The notes beneath the pieces are model-generated. The model was not told the DNA's origin, did not search any database, and saw only the letters and a program-made list of their open reading frames with translations. A stretch of 39,289 nt of DNA from Gemmatimonadota bacterium (GTDB lineage: Bacteria > Gemmatimonadota > Gemmatimonadetes > Longimicrobiales > Gaopeijiaceae): assembly GCA_029879725.1 (NCBI GenBank), contig JAOUPR010000030.1, positions 1 through 39,289 on the forward strand, written 5' to 3'. The position numbers were made by a program, and so were the translations under genes. Shown in pieces: positions 15,587 through 25,135 of the stretch (positions are counted from its first letter, which is position 1; each line of letters starts with the position of its first letter).

Positions 15587-18004
15587 TCAGGGCTGGCTCT
15601 GGCCGCGTTCCCGGAAGAGCCACTCGGGCGGCACGGGCCCATGGGGCGCGCCCTCCCGTGATACCGAGAGGGACAGCCGCCGCCGCCCCGCCACCTGGAA
15701 GTAGCGGAGCTCGAAGGGGTGCAGTCCCGCGCGGAGGGCCACGGAACCCTGGCGCTGCGAGGCGTAGTGCACGCCGTCGTGGTCCACCACAACCTCGCCG
15801 CCGACGCGGAGCACCGCGCCGTCGTCGGAGGTGAGACGGAAGGAGTACGCGCCGTCTTCGGGGACGCGGATGAACCCCTGGAAGAGGGCCGTGAAGTCGG
15901 TGTCCGGGGCGTCACCGGGGAGCCCGATCTCCGTGGTGGTTCCGTCGAACACGGCGTCGCCGGTGAGGCTTCCGCTCCGGTGGCGTTCGCCGCCGTCGCT
16001 CCCCGCGTCACCGTTCCCGTCGGGGGCGGCGGCGTGCGTTGAAGCGACGCGTCCACGCCGCACCACCAGCTCGAGTCCGGGCTCCAACGCCGCCGAGTCC
16101 ACGCGCGGGCCCTCCGCCAGGGCCGTGAGTGGATACAGGGTGGCCCGGCTCACCGGCCCCATGCGCCCGTCGGGGAGGATGGCGCGCGCCGCCACCCGCA
16201 CCGTTTCCGGGTTCACCGACACCGTGATGCTCGCCGTGCCGTTCCCGGGCGTCGTTCCGGCGGTGGGACTCGCTCCGGTGGGGTCGGACCCGTCCAGCGT
16301 GTAGTGCACGGCCCCGGGCGCGGGAGACCCCACCTCGAGGATCTCCGTGGCCGAGTCGGCCACCCGGTCCGGACCCACGCCGAAGACGTCGGGGATGCGG
16401 TAGTTCACTCCGAGACGGTCGAGTTCGGCCAGCCGTCGTGGGAGCCGCGCCGCGAAGCCGTCCCAGGTGCGCAGGCCCGCGGGGGACCACACCATCTCCG
16501 CCAGCGCCAGGGCCCGGGGGAAAGCCATGTACTCCACGTGCTCCTCGGTGGGGATGTACTCCGTCCAGACGTTGGCCTGGGCTCCCAGGATGTGCCGCGC
16601 TTCGGCCTCATCCAGCTCGTCGGGGATGGGCTCGAACCCGTAGACCGTTTCCAGCGGGAGGTATCCGCCGATGGCCAGGGGCTCGTCCTCGGGATCGCCC
16701 TGGTAGTAGTCGAAGTAGAGATGGGAGTACGGGGTCATGATCACGTCGCGCCCCAGTCGAGCCGCCTCGATCCCGCCGGACGTGCCTCGCCACGACATGA
16801 CCGTGGCGGTTTCGGCCAGCCCGCCCTCGAGGATCTCGTCCCAGCCGATGAGGCGGCGGCCGTGTTCGTTGAGGAACCCCTCGATCCGTCGGATGAACCA
16901 GCTCTGCAACTCGTGCTCGTCGGCGAGTCCTTCCCGCGCCATGACCTCCTGGGCCAGGGGGCTCTCCTTCCACCGGGTCTTGGGCGCCTCGTCCCCCCCG
17001 ATGTGGACGTACTCTCCGGGGAAGAGCTCCATGACTTCGGTGAGGACGTTCTCGAGGAAGGTGAACGTCTCTTCCTTCGGGCAGTAGATGTCGTCGAAGA
17101 CCCCCCACGTGGTGGCCACCTCCACGGGGTCGTCCGTGCACCCCAGCTCCGGGTAGGCCGCGACGGCGGCGCTGGAGTGGCCGGGGAGCTCGATCTCCGG
17201 GACGATGGTCACGAAGCGGTCCCGGGCGTACGCCACGACGTCGCGGATCTCTTCCTGGGTGTAGTAGCCGCCATATGGCCGGCCGTCCCCCACGTACGGG
17301 TCGAAGTGCTTCTCCACCATGGTCTCCGCCCGATAGGCCGCCACCTCGGTGAGGCGAGGATACCGATCGATCTCGATCCGCCACCCCTGGTCTTCGGTGA
17401 GGTGCCAGTGGAAGCGGTTGATCTTGTAGCGGGCCAGGAGGTCGATATAGCGCTTCACGAACTCGGGGCCGAAGAAATGGCGCCCCACGTCGAGGTGCAT
17501 CCCCCGGTAGGGGAAGCGGGGACGGTCACGGATCTCCACCGCGGGGAGGGCCAGGGTGGCGCCGCCCCCCGCGTCGGGAAGGAGCTGCGAGAGGGTCTGC
17601 AGCCCGTAGAAGATCCCCGCCGGTGTGGCGGCCGAGAGGACGACGCCCCCGGGGGAGACGTCGAGACGATATCCCTCGGGGTCGTCGTCCCCTCCGGTGA
17701 GGGAGACCTGGATGGCCCGTGCCGGCGCCTCGGTCCCGCTCACGATGTCCAGGGCCCAACCGGTGGCGCCGCGCACGGAGCCGGCCCACGCATCCACGAC
17801 CCGGGTCGCGTCGTCGCCGCCCGACACCGCCAGCACGGTCTCCGGACCCATGGTCCATTCGCCCGCCCCCTCCACGACTTCGGCGGGGTGGGGGATGAGG
17901 GGGAGGTCGGTGGGCGCGGGATCCGGCGTGCACGCGGTGACGGCGAAGAGGAGCACGGCCGGCGCGACGGCACGAGCGGACCCGAGAGGCGGCATGAGCG
18001 ACAC
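15587..18004 (-). CDS. GH20 beta-N-acetylhexosaminidase lipoprotein with C-terminal PA14 domain
   Basis: An 805-residue lipoprotein (FAVTAC, lipid Cys at residue 25). Domains in order: a GH20b-type N-terminal domain (about 35-160), the GH20 TIM barrel (about 163-510) with RGMHLDVGRHFF, NRFHWHLTEDQGWR, PEIELPGHSSAA and the catalytic Asp-Glu pair of HIGGDE (D338, E339), a chitobiase-type C-terminal beta domain with VHYTLDGSDPT, and a PA14-like domain at the end (DGAYSFRLTSDDGAVLRVGG). It would release terminal N-acetylglucosamine or N-acetylgalactosamine from chitin, peptidoglycan or glycan fragments at the cell surface; PA14 suggests carbohydrate binding. The start is GTG at 18004, with GGAG 6 nt ahead; an ATG lies three codons later. 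The gene is convergent with the BNR protein. Confidence 0.93.
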   Translation of the reverse strand: MSLMPPLGSARAVAPAVLLFAVTACTPDPAPTDLPLIPHPAEVVEGAGEWTMGPETVLAVSGGDDATRVVDAWAGSVRGATGWALDIVSGTEAPARAIQVSLTGGDDDPEGYRLDVSPGGVVLSAATPAGIFYGLQTLSQLLPDAGGGATLALPAVEIRDRPRFPYRGMHLDVGRHFFGPEFVKRYIDLLARYKINRFHWHLTEDQGWRIEIDRYPRLTEVAAYRAETMVEKHFDPYVGDGRPYGGYYTQEEIRDVVAYARDRFVTIVPEIELPGHSSAAVAAYPELGCTDDPVEVATTWGVFDDIYCPKEETFTFLENVLTEVMELFPGEYVHIGGDEAPKTRWKESPLAQEVMAREGLADEHELQSWFIRRIEGFLNEHGRRLIGWDEILEGGLAETATVMSWRGTSGGIEAARLGRDVIMTPYSHLYFDYYQGDPEDEPLAIGGYLPLETVYGFEPIPDELDEAEARHILGAQANVWTEYIPTEEHVEYMAFPRALALAEMVWSPAGLRTWDGFAARLPRRLAELDRLGVNYRIPDVFGVGPDRVADSATEILEVGSPAPGAVHYTLDGSDPTGASPTAGTTPGNGTASITVSVNPETVRVAARAILPDGRMGPVSRATLYPLTALAEGPRVDSAALEPGLELVVRRGRVASTHAAAPDGNGDAGSDGGERHRSGSLTGDAVFDGTTTEIGLPGDAPDTDFTALFQGFIRVPEDGAYSFRLTSDDGAVLRVGGEVVVDHDGVHYASQRQGSVALRAGLHPFELRYFQVAGRRRLSLSVSREGAPHGPVPPEWLFRERGQSQP

Positions 18005-18083
18005 GATGTTCTCCGGAGCGGATTCGTGGCAGGGTTACCACTCGAAAGTGGCCCGCCTCATCGGCTCCCGCCAGCGGAGGGCG

Positions 18084-19643
18084 CTACCGGAGGGGCTGGC
18101 TCTCCATCCGCGCGGAGACCCGAGCCATGAAGTCGGGGAGCTCGAAGGGCTTCGCCAGGAAGATGTCCGGGTCCACGTCCACCCACTCCTGCACTTCGGG
18201 GCTGTCGGTGTATCCGGAGACCAGCAACACGGGAAGGCCGGGACGGGACTCGAGGAGGTGCCGGGCGAGCTCGGTGCCCTTCATGCGGGGCATCATGACG
18301 TCGGTGACCAGGAGGGACAACGGCGTATCCGGGTCCCGCACCATGTCCAGCGCCACCGCGCCATCGGGGGCTTCCACGATCTCGAATCCCATGGCGGTGA
18401 GCGCCTTGCGCATGACCCTCCGCACGGGCTCCTCGTCGTCCACCAGGAGCACGGTTCCACGATGGTCCGGGCTCGCGGATGGCTTCTCGGGCGGAGGCGC
18501 GGGGGTGGGGAGGGGGGCCTCTCCCTCGTGGCACGGGAAGAGGATCCGCACCAGGGTTCCGTACGCCGGCTCGCTCATGACGGAGATGTGTCCCCGGCTC
18601 GCCCGCACCAGACTGAAGACGGTGGTGAGCCCCAGTCCGGCTCCGTCGCCCAACCCCTTCGTGGTGAAGAACGGTTCGAAGACGCGCTGCCGCGTCTCTT
18701 CGTTCATCCCGATTCCGGCGTCGCCCACCGCGACCGACTGGTACTCCCCCGGGGGGGCCGGCGGCTGGTATTCGGATCCGTACGTCTCGTCGAGGATGGA
18801 GACCGGCGCGACCTCGACCCGGATGGGGCCGCCGGAAGGCATGGCTTCCTGGCTGTTCGCGATGAGGTTCGTCAGGATCTCGTGGAGGTGGGAGGGGGCG
18901 AGCCGCACCGTCCCGTTCCCCGGGAGGACCTGAACGTCCAGTTCGACGTCCGGCTCCGTCGACTCCGTGAGCCGCTGGATCACCTCACCGACCGCGCTTC
19001 CCAGGTCGACGAGGCTTCCCGCAGCCACCTCCGCCTGGCTCAACGTGAGAAGGCGGCGCGTGATCCTGGCGGCCCGCCGGGCGCTCTGCATGATGGACAG
19101 GGCCGCCTCGTGTGCGCCGGATCCGGGATCCAGTGTGTCCGCGAGGTGGGTCGCTTCCCCCAGGATGGCGGTGATGAGGTTGTTGTAGTCGTGGGAGATC
19201 CCGGCCGCCAGGCGCGCCACGGCGTCCATGGTCTGGGACTGGCGGGTACCTGCCTCCTCTCCTCGCAGATCGGTCACGTCCTCGGCGGATGCCACGATGA
19301 TCTGCTCGCCGTCCTCCCGCCGGACCACGGCCGCGTTCACCCGTACCGTGACCTCGTTCCCGTCGAGGCGGAGGAAGTTCATCTCCACCCCCGCGTTGGA
19401 TCGGGTCTCCACCGCTTCCAGGAGGAGTTCGAGCGCCAGCTCCGGGAATGCATGGAAGTTGCTGAGCGGGATGTCCTTCAACATCTCGACGCTCTCGCAC
19501 CCCAGGATGGACGCCAGTGCCCGGTTCGCCTGAAGTATCCGGCCACGACCCGATATCGCCACGAGGCCGATGGGGGCCTCGTCGCTCATGTCGAAGCGCC
19601 GGATGGCGGCGTTTCCGGTGTCGGGCGTGGACATCGCGGACAT
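18084..19643 (-). CDS. Soluble hybrid histidine kinase (PAS-HisKA-HATPase-REC)
   Basis: A 519-residue signalling protein with no membrane segment. Order: PAS domain (about 20-125), dimerisation/phosphoacceptor helix with H151 in AAGISHDYNN, ATP-binding domain with N-box HEILTNLIANSQEA (254-267), G1 VGDAGIGM, F-box FEPFFTTK and G2 GDGAGLGL (332-339), a Pro-rich linker, and a C-terminal receiver (397-515) with acidic pair DD402-403 and phosphoacceptor D448 in VTDVMMP. It should sense a cytoplasmic signal through PAS and pass phosphate from His to its own receiver and then to an unlinked partner; no output regulator is adjacent. Two start ATGs (19643, 19634) are possible. It is divergent from the repeat protein across 221 bp. 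Confidence 0.93.
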   Translation of the reverse strand: MSAMSTPDTGNAAIRRFDMSDEAPIGLVAISGRGRILQANRALASILGCESVEMLKDIPLSNFHAFPELALELLLEAVETRSNAGVEMNFLRLDGNEVTVRVNAAVVRREDGEQIIVASAEDVTDLRGEEAGTRQSQTMDAVARLAAGISHDYNNLITAILGEATHLADTLDPGSGAHEAALSIMQSARRAARITRRLLTLSQAEVAAGSLVDLGSAVGEVIQRLTESTEPDVELDVQVLPGNGTVRLAPSHLHEILTNLIANSQEAMPSGGPIRVEVAPVSILDETYGSEYQPPAPPGEYQSVAVGDAGIGMNEETRQRVFEPFFTTKGLGDGAGLGLTTVFSLVRASRGHISVMSEPAYGTLVRILFPCHEGEAPLPTPAPPPEKPSASPDHRGTVLLVDDEEPVRRVMRKALTAMGFEIVEAPDGAVALDMVRDPDTPLSLLVTDVMMPRMKGTELARHLLESRPGLPVLLVSGYTDSPEVQEWVDVDPDIFLAKPFELPDFMARVSARMESQPLR

Positions 19644-19864
19644 ACTTCCGTGTCCCGTTTGTTATCCCGGGGGGGTGTATGACGTCATGATCGTAGTATC
19701 GGCCGCATGGGGAGAAATCTGGATGAACCGCGGTGGAAAATGGCTCGTGGGCGCGTCGAGGCGCTCCGCTTCCGTAAAACTCTTTCCCTCCGGCTCTCGT
19801 AGGCACGGTCAGGGCGCCCGGCCGGAGACCGGTCGAGCCGACACGAGAATATGGGAGAGGGGCC

Positions 19865-20908
19865 ATGTACGACGAGTTCGAACGCGCATTCACGGGGCAG
19901 CCGGAGAAGAAGCTGTCACCACTCGGTTGGTTTCTCGTCGTCGCCGGGCTCGTGACGTGCGTGGGCGTGGTCGGCGTCGGATTCGCCGTCCATCGGGTCT
20001 ACGTTTCGGCGGCCGACCGGGTCGAGGAGTTCGCCCGGCGTCTGGATGGGGTCCCCTCGGTGGCGGCGACCCGGGTGCGCTCCTCGCTGGCATCCCACGC
20101 CTCCCTGATCTCGGCGGACCCCGGGGCGGGGCTGGTCTTTCTCGAGGATCTCGACACCGGCGACCCCTCCGGGGCGCTCATGGAGAAGCTGCTGGGAGGG
20201 GCCTTCGATTTCGCCGGCGAAGATCTTTCGCAGATCGTGGAGCAGCCCCGGGACCGGCCGTCGCGCGCCGACGGCTCCGATGGGGACCAGCTCCGCTTCG
20301 AAGCCGACGCGGACGAGGACGGCGGGTTCCTGATCATCGGGTCCGCCGAGGATCAGGTCCGCATCGACCTGCGGCGAACCGACGACGGCGGCTTTCTGAC
20401 CATCGATTCGGAAGACGGCCAGGTGAGGGTCGACCTCGTCAAGACGGACGACGGCGGCCATCTCACCATCGATTCCGACGACGGCGACGTGCGCTTCGAC
20501 CTGACTCGCGGCGAGGCGGGTGGCCGGCTTCTCGTCCGGAGTGACGAGGGGGAGGTCCGGCTGGCCGTGGGAGACGACGCCGAGGGCATCCGCCGTTGGG
20601 TTCCCCGCTTCGACGGGATGCCGGACGCGCCTCGCGGCGTGTACTCGCTCAGCACCGAAGACGGGTTCATGGGGGCGGTGGCGTGGGAGGGAGACGATTC
20701 CCCCGAAGAGGTCCTCGCGTTCTACCAGGCCGCCCTGGAGGATCGGGGCTACGAGTTGAGGGCCGCCCACCGCCTGCGCGACCGCGGTAGCGACAGCGCG
20801 TCCCTGTGGGCCCGCCACGAGCGCGACGACCGGGTGGTGTTCGTGGTCGCGACCCGGGACGGCGATGGGACGACGGTGCTCCTGGGGTACGGGGAAGGGG
20901 AGCGGTAG
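19865..20908 (+). CDS. Membrane protein with four tandem DxGG beta repeats, unknown function
   Basis: A 347-residue protein with a short cytoplasmic start, one membrane helix (about 20-44) and a large acidic extracytoplasmic part. Residues 150-238 are four tandem units of 22-23 residues, each near GG-x-L-x-I-x-S-x-D-x-x-V-R-x-D-L, as would form a stack of beta hairpins or a solenoid. The C-terminal part (DSPEEVLAFYQAALEDRGYEL) resembles a small alpha/beta domain found in secreted proteins of unknown role. No enzyme motif is visible. The ATG at 19865 is preceded by GGGAGAGGGGCC. It is divergent from the hybrid kinase; a shared signalling role is possible but unproven. Confidence 0.8.
   Translation: MYDEFERAFTGQPEKKLSPLGWFLVVAGLVTCVGVVGVGFAVHRVYVSAADRVEEFARRLDGVPSVAATRVRSSLASHASLISADPGAGLVFLEDLDTGDPSGALMEKLLGGAFDFAGEDLSQIVEQPRDRPSRADGSDGDQLRFEADADEDGGFLIIGSAEDQVRIDLRRTDDGGFLTIDSEDGQVRVDLVKTDDGGHLTIDSDDGDVRFDLTRGEAGGRLLVRSDEGEVRLAVGDDAEGIRRWVPRFDGMPDAPRGVYSLSTEDGFMGAVAWEGDDSPEEVLAFYQAALEDRGYELRAAHRLRDRGSDSASLWARHERDDRVVFVVATRDGDGTTVLLGYGEGER
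20312..20578 (+). repeat. Four tandem 66-69-bp coding repeats
   Basis: Units begin at 20312, 20381, 20447 and 20513. The second and third are most alike: both start GACGACGGCGGC and share ACCATCGATTC near the middle. The fourth has diverged most. The repeat is in frame with the 347-residue membrane protein, so it reflects protein-level duplication rather than a mobile or CRISPR-like element. Confidence 0.8.
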
Positions 20909-20947
20909 GGCGGGGTTCCCGCTCCGTCGGGGCGGATCCGGGTGGGT

Positions 20948-21124
20948 TCACCCCGTGGCGTTGACGTACTCCACGAGAATGAAATAGAGGGCCACGGCGA
21001 TGAGGAGGATGGCCGAGAGCTTGAGGAGTCTCTTCGCGATGGCGTAGATCCACATGGCGAGGATCAGCAGCACCGGCACCAGGAGGATCGGGTTCTCCAG
21101 GAAGAAGCTCGGGACGCCGTTCAC
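20948..21124 (-). CDS. Small 58-residue membrane protein
   Basis: A short frame starting at GTG (21124) encodes NGVPSFFLENPILL, a first hydrophobic helix (LLVPVLLILAMWIYAIA), the basic turn KRLLKL and a second helix (SAILLIAVALYFILVEYV). The pattern of two membrane helices joined by a basic loop supports a real gene over a GC shadow. The frame is open upstream but has no better start, and that part is Pro/Arg-rich. No family recognised. It is divergent from the POT transporter and convergent with the repeat protein. Confidence 0.6.
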   Translation of the reverse strand: MNGVPSFFLENPILLVPVLLILAMWIYAIAKRLLKLSAILLIAVALYFILVEYVNATG

Positions 21125-21332
21125 GCCTGCATCCTGGGGGGGGAGGTCGGTGTGATTTCCATCCCGGAAATGTACATGGCCCGGGGGCGTGCGGGCCAAC
21201 CCGGACCTCCTTCCCGCGACCTCTCCGGAAGCCGCAACCCTTGCGCCCGGAGGCGTTTCCACCGAAATCACCCCCGTCAGGGCCGCCTCGGGTGAAGGGG
21301 CCGGCCATGGAACTCGAACGGGAGTCTCGACC

Positions 21333-22829
<1,497 letters not shown>

Positions 22830-22868
22830 CGCTTCGGGAAGTCGTCAGGATGATCTGAAGTACAAAGG

Positions 22869-22900
22869 GGGGGCGTCTCACCGCACGGGGAGGCGCCCCC
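22869..22900 (+). terminator. Hairpin terminator after the POT transporter gene
   Basis: GGGGGCGTCTC (22869-22879) pairs over 11 bp, with one G-U, to GAGGCGCCCCC (22890-22900) across a 10-nt loop. Only TT follows, so the U-tract is weak. Its place 40 bp past the transporter stop and ahead of the next gene supports the call. Confidence 0.65.
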
Positions 22901-22986
22901 TTCACCGTTGCCGGCCGTCCCGGAAGTGCCCTTCCGGCGAGGGTTGGAGAGGCCGGCCTCGGGTTTCCGCTACAGGGAGGTGGGGC

Positions 22987-24132
22987 GTGGAGTCACATGG
23001 GTTCTCGCGACGGCGCTGGTTGGCGGTCACCGGGTCGGCGCTGGCCGGCGCGGCCCTGGGTGGGTGCGCCACCGGCGCGGGTGCGGGGTGGGAGCGCTGG
23101 GCTCGGCCTCTCTCGCGGCGCCCCTTCGCCGTCCCCCGCGTGACCGCCGACCGGGTGATCCGGTCCATCGTGGGGCTGCGGCCCTTCCGGCCGGCGGGCT
23201 TTCTGGTGAGGGGTGAGCGGATGGGAGAGAAGGTCGTGGTGCACAACTACGGCCATGGGGGGGGTGGGGTCACCCTGTCGTGGGGGTCGTCGGCGCTGGC
23301 CGTGCGCGAGGCCGCCCGTACGGAGGAGCGGGTCGCGGCGGTGGTGGGGGGTGGGGTCATGGGTCTGACCACCGCGCGTCTCCTCCAGGACCGGGGGTGG
23401 CGGGTCACCCTGTACACCAAGGACCTGCCCCGCCACACGACCTCCGCGGTGGCGGGAGGTCAGTGGGCGCCCACCACGGTCTTCGACGACGAGGCCCTCA
23501 CGCCGGAGTTCGAGGCGCAGTTCCGCGAGGCGGTCCGCCGCTCGCACCATGCCTTCCAGGCGCTGGTGGGAGCGGGGTACGGGGTGCGCTGGATCGAGAA
23601 CTACTCGTTGGGCGACGCCCCCCTGGGTGTCCCGTACTACCTCCGGCACATGCCGGAGCTCTTCCCGTCGGTGGAGGATCTTCGTCCCGGTGAGCACCCG
23701 TTTCCGGTGCGCCACGTGCGGCGCATGGTGACCATGATGGTCGAGCCCATGGTCTTCCTCACCCGCCTTCTGAGCGACTTCCGCGAAGCCGGCGGCGTCC
23801 TGGAGGTGCGGGAATTCCGGCACCGGTCCGAGGTCCTGTCCCTTCCCCAGCCCGTGGTGATGAACTGTGCGGGGCTCGGAGCCGGAGCGCTCTTCGGCGA
23901 CCAGACGCTGGTACCCATCCGGGGACAGCTCGCCTTCCTCCCTCCGGACCCGGCGTTGGACTACCTCACCGTGGGGGGCGGCACGGGCGTTTCGTACATG
24001 TTCCCACGGTCGGACGGGATCCTTCTGGGCGGCTCGTTCGAGCGCGGCGTCTCCAACCGCCGCCCCGATCCGGAGACGACGGAGCGGATCGTCCGTGGCC
24101 ACCGGGAGTTGTTCGCGCGCATGCGGAGCTGA
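22987..24132 (+). CDS. Tat-exported lipoprotein flavin oxidase of the D-amino-acid oxidase family, circularly permuted
   Basis: A 381-residue protein with a twin-arginine signal (SRRRWLAVTG) ending in a lipobox (LGGC, Cys27). RPFRP (65-69) and VHNYGHGGGGVTLSWGSS (85-102) match the C-terminal substrate and FAD-binding segment of D-amino-acid oxidases (RPVRP ... NYGHGGYGLT). Here they come before the FAD motif VVGGGVMGLTTARLL (119-133). The normal N-terminal half then follows with TTSAVAGGQWAP, and the protein ends where the usual C-terminal segment would begin. It probably oxidises a D-amino acid or similar amine outside the cytoplasm. Tat export fits a folded flavoprotein. Start GTG at 22987 follows GGGAGGTGGGGC. 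Substrate unknown. Confidence 0.82.
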   Translation: MESHGFSRRRWLAVTGSALAGAALGGCATGAGAGWERWARPLSRRPFAVPRVTADRVIRSIVGLRPFRPAGFLVRGERMGEKVVVHNYGHGGGGVTLSWGSSALAVREAARTEERVAAVVGGGVMGLTTARLLQDRGWRVTLYTKDLPRHTTSAVAGGQWAPTTVFDDEALTPEFEAQFREAVRRSHHAFQALVGAGYGVRWIENYSLGDAPLGVPYYLRHMPELFPSVEDLRPGEHPFPVRHVRRMVTMMVEPMVFLTRLLSDFREAGGVLEVREFRHRSEVLSLPQPVVMNCAGLGAGALFGDQTLVPIRGQLAFLPPDPALDYLTVGGGTGVSYMFPRSDGILLGGSFERGVSNRRPDPETTERIVRGHRELFARMRS

Positions 24133-24145
24133 TCCGCGGGGCGGG

Positions 24146-25135
24146 TCAGCCCAGGAGCGCCGGGTGCCCGCCCGTGTGGAGGAACACCACCTTCTGGCCG
24201 TCGGGGATCATCCCGGTGCGGATCCAGTGGATCATCCCTGCGGCGGCCTTCCCCGTGTAGACGGGGTCGAGGACCACCCCCTGGTGGCGGGCGAAGACCT
24301 CGATGGCCTCGCTGGACTCGGGCGTGGGCTTGCCGTACCCCTCGCCCACGAAGGCGTCCGTCGTGATGATCCGGTCTTCCGGAAGATCTCCGCTCCACCC
24401 CACGAGGGCGGCTCCCTGGCGCGCCAGATCCAGGGCGTGGTCCTTCATCTCACCGGCTTTTGTGTCGGCGCTCACCGCGACCACGTGCACGTCGTAGCGG
24501 CCGCTCATGGAGAGTCCCAGCGTGAGTCCGGCCAGGGTGCCTCCCGAGGAGCTGGAGGTGAAGATCCAGTACCCCGGAGCGCCGGTACCGAGCTGGGAGA
24601 GGAGTTCCTCCATGGCCAGGGCGTAGCCGAGGGAGCCCAGCGCGGTGCTGGCGCCGATGGGGACCACCAGCGCCTTCCCGCCCCGGTCCGCCTCCTCACG
24701 AGCCTCCCGGTTCATGAACTCCTCCCTCAGACTGCGGTCCGACACCGTTCGGATCTCCGCGCCGAAGAGGCGATGGAGGAGGGCGTTTCCGGTGGGATTC
24801 CGGGGCTCCGGCCCGTTCAGCACGAGGACGCAACGTCGCCCCAGGAGGGCGGCCGCGGCGGCCGTGACGCGGCAGTGATTCGACTGGGGACCCCCGGCGG
24901 TGATGAGGCAGGTGACCCCCTCGAGACGGGAGGGCGCGAGCTCGAACTCGAGCTTCCTCACCTTGTTTCCCCCCAGGGCGAACCCGGTTTCCGCGTCCAT
25001 CTTGATGCTGAGATCCAGAGGACGGTCGGAGAGGTGGGCGGCGAGGTTGGGCGACGGCACCAGCGGCGTGGGAAGATTCGCCAACCTCGAACGTTCGACG
25101 CGCCTGAGGCGCTCCATGGCGGACCCTACACTCAT
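24146..25135 (-). CDS. PLP-dependent D-cysteine desulfhydrase / ACC deaminase family enzyme
   Basis: A 329-residue fold-type II PLP enzyme. The lysine for the Schiff base is K58 in LGGNKVRKLEFEL. The cofactor-holding stretch TAGGPQSNHCRVTAAAAALLG follows, and then TSSSSGGTLAGLTLGL, which binds the phosphate. This set fits the D-cysteine desulfhydrase/1-aminocyclopropane-1-carboxylate deaminase family; sequence alone does not separate the two. It would release ammonia (and sulfide, if D-cysteine) from a small amino acid. ATG at 25135 overlaps the upstream stop as ATGA, with GGAG 6 nt ahead, so it is coupled to the deacetylase-like gene. It is convergent with the D-amino-acid-oxidase-like gene 13 bp away. 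Confidence 0.88.
   Translation of the reverse strand: MSVGSAMERLRRVERSRLANLPTPLVPSPNLAAHLSDRPLDLSIKMDAETGFALGGNKVRKLEFELAPSRLEGVTCLITAGGPQSNHCRVTAAAAALLGRRCVLVLNGPEPRNPTGNALLHRLFGAEIRTVSDRSLREEFMNREAREEADRGGKALVVPIGASTALGSLGYALAMEELLSQLGTGAPGYWIFTSSSSGGTLAGLTLGLSMSGRYDVHVVAVSADTKAGEMKDHALDLARQGAALVGWSGDLPEDRIITTDAFVGEGYGKPTPESSEAIEVFARHQGVVLDPVYTGKAAAGMIHWIRTGMIPDGQKVVFLHTGGHPALLG

Noticed and set aside
18038-18051. Short CCACT-CGAA-AGTGG hairpin between the kinase and hexosaminidase genes
   Set aside because: Only 5 bp, with no U-tract on either strand; too weak to call as a terminator.
21189-21332. Upstream start for the POT transporter and a 9-codon leader frame at 21307
   Set aside because: The upstream codons do not resemble the family and lack a good ribosome binding site. 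The short frame that overlaps the TTG start is too small to support as a leader peptide.
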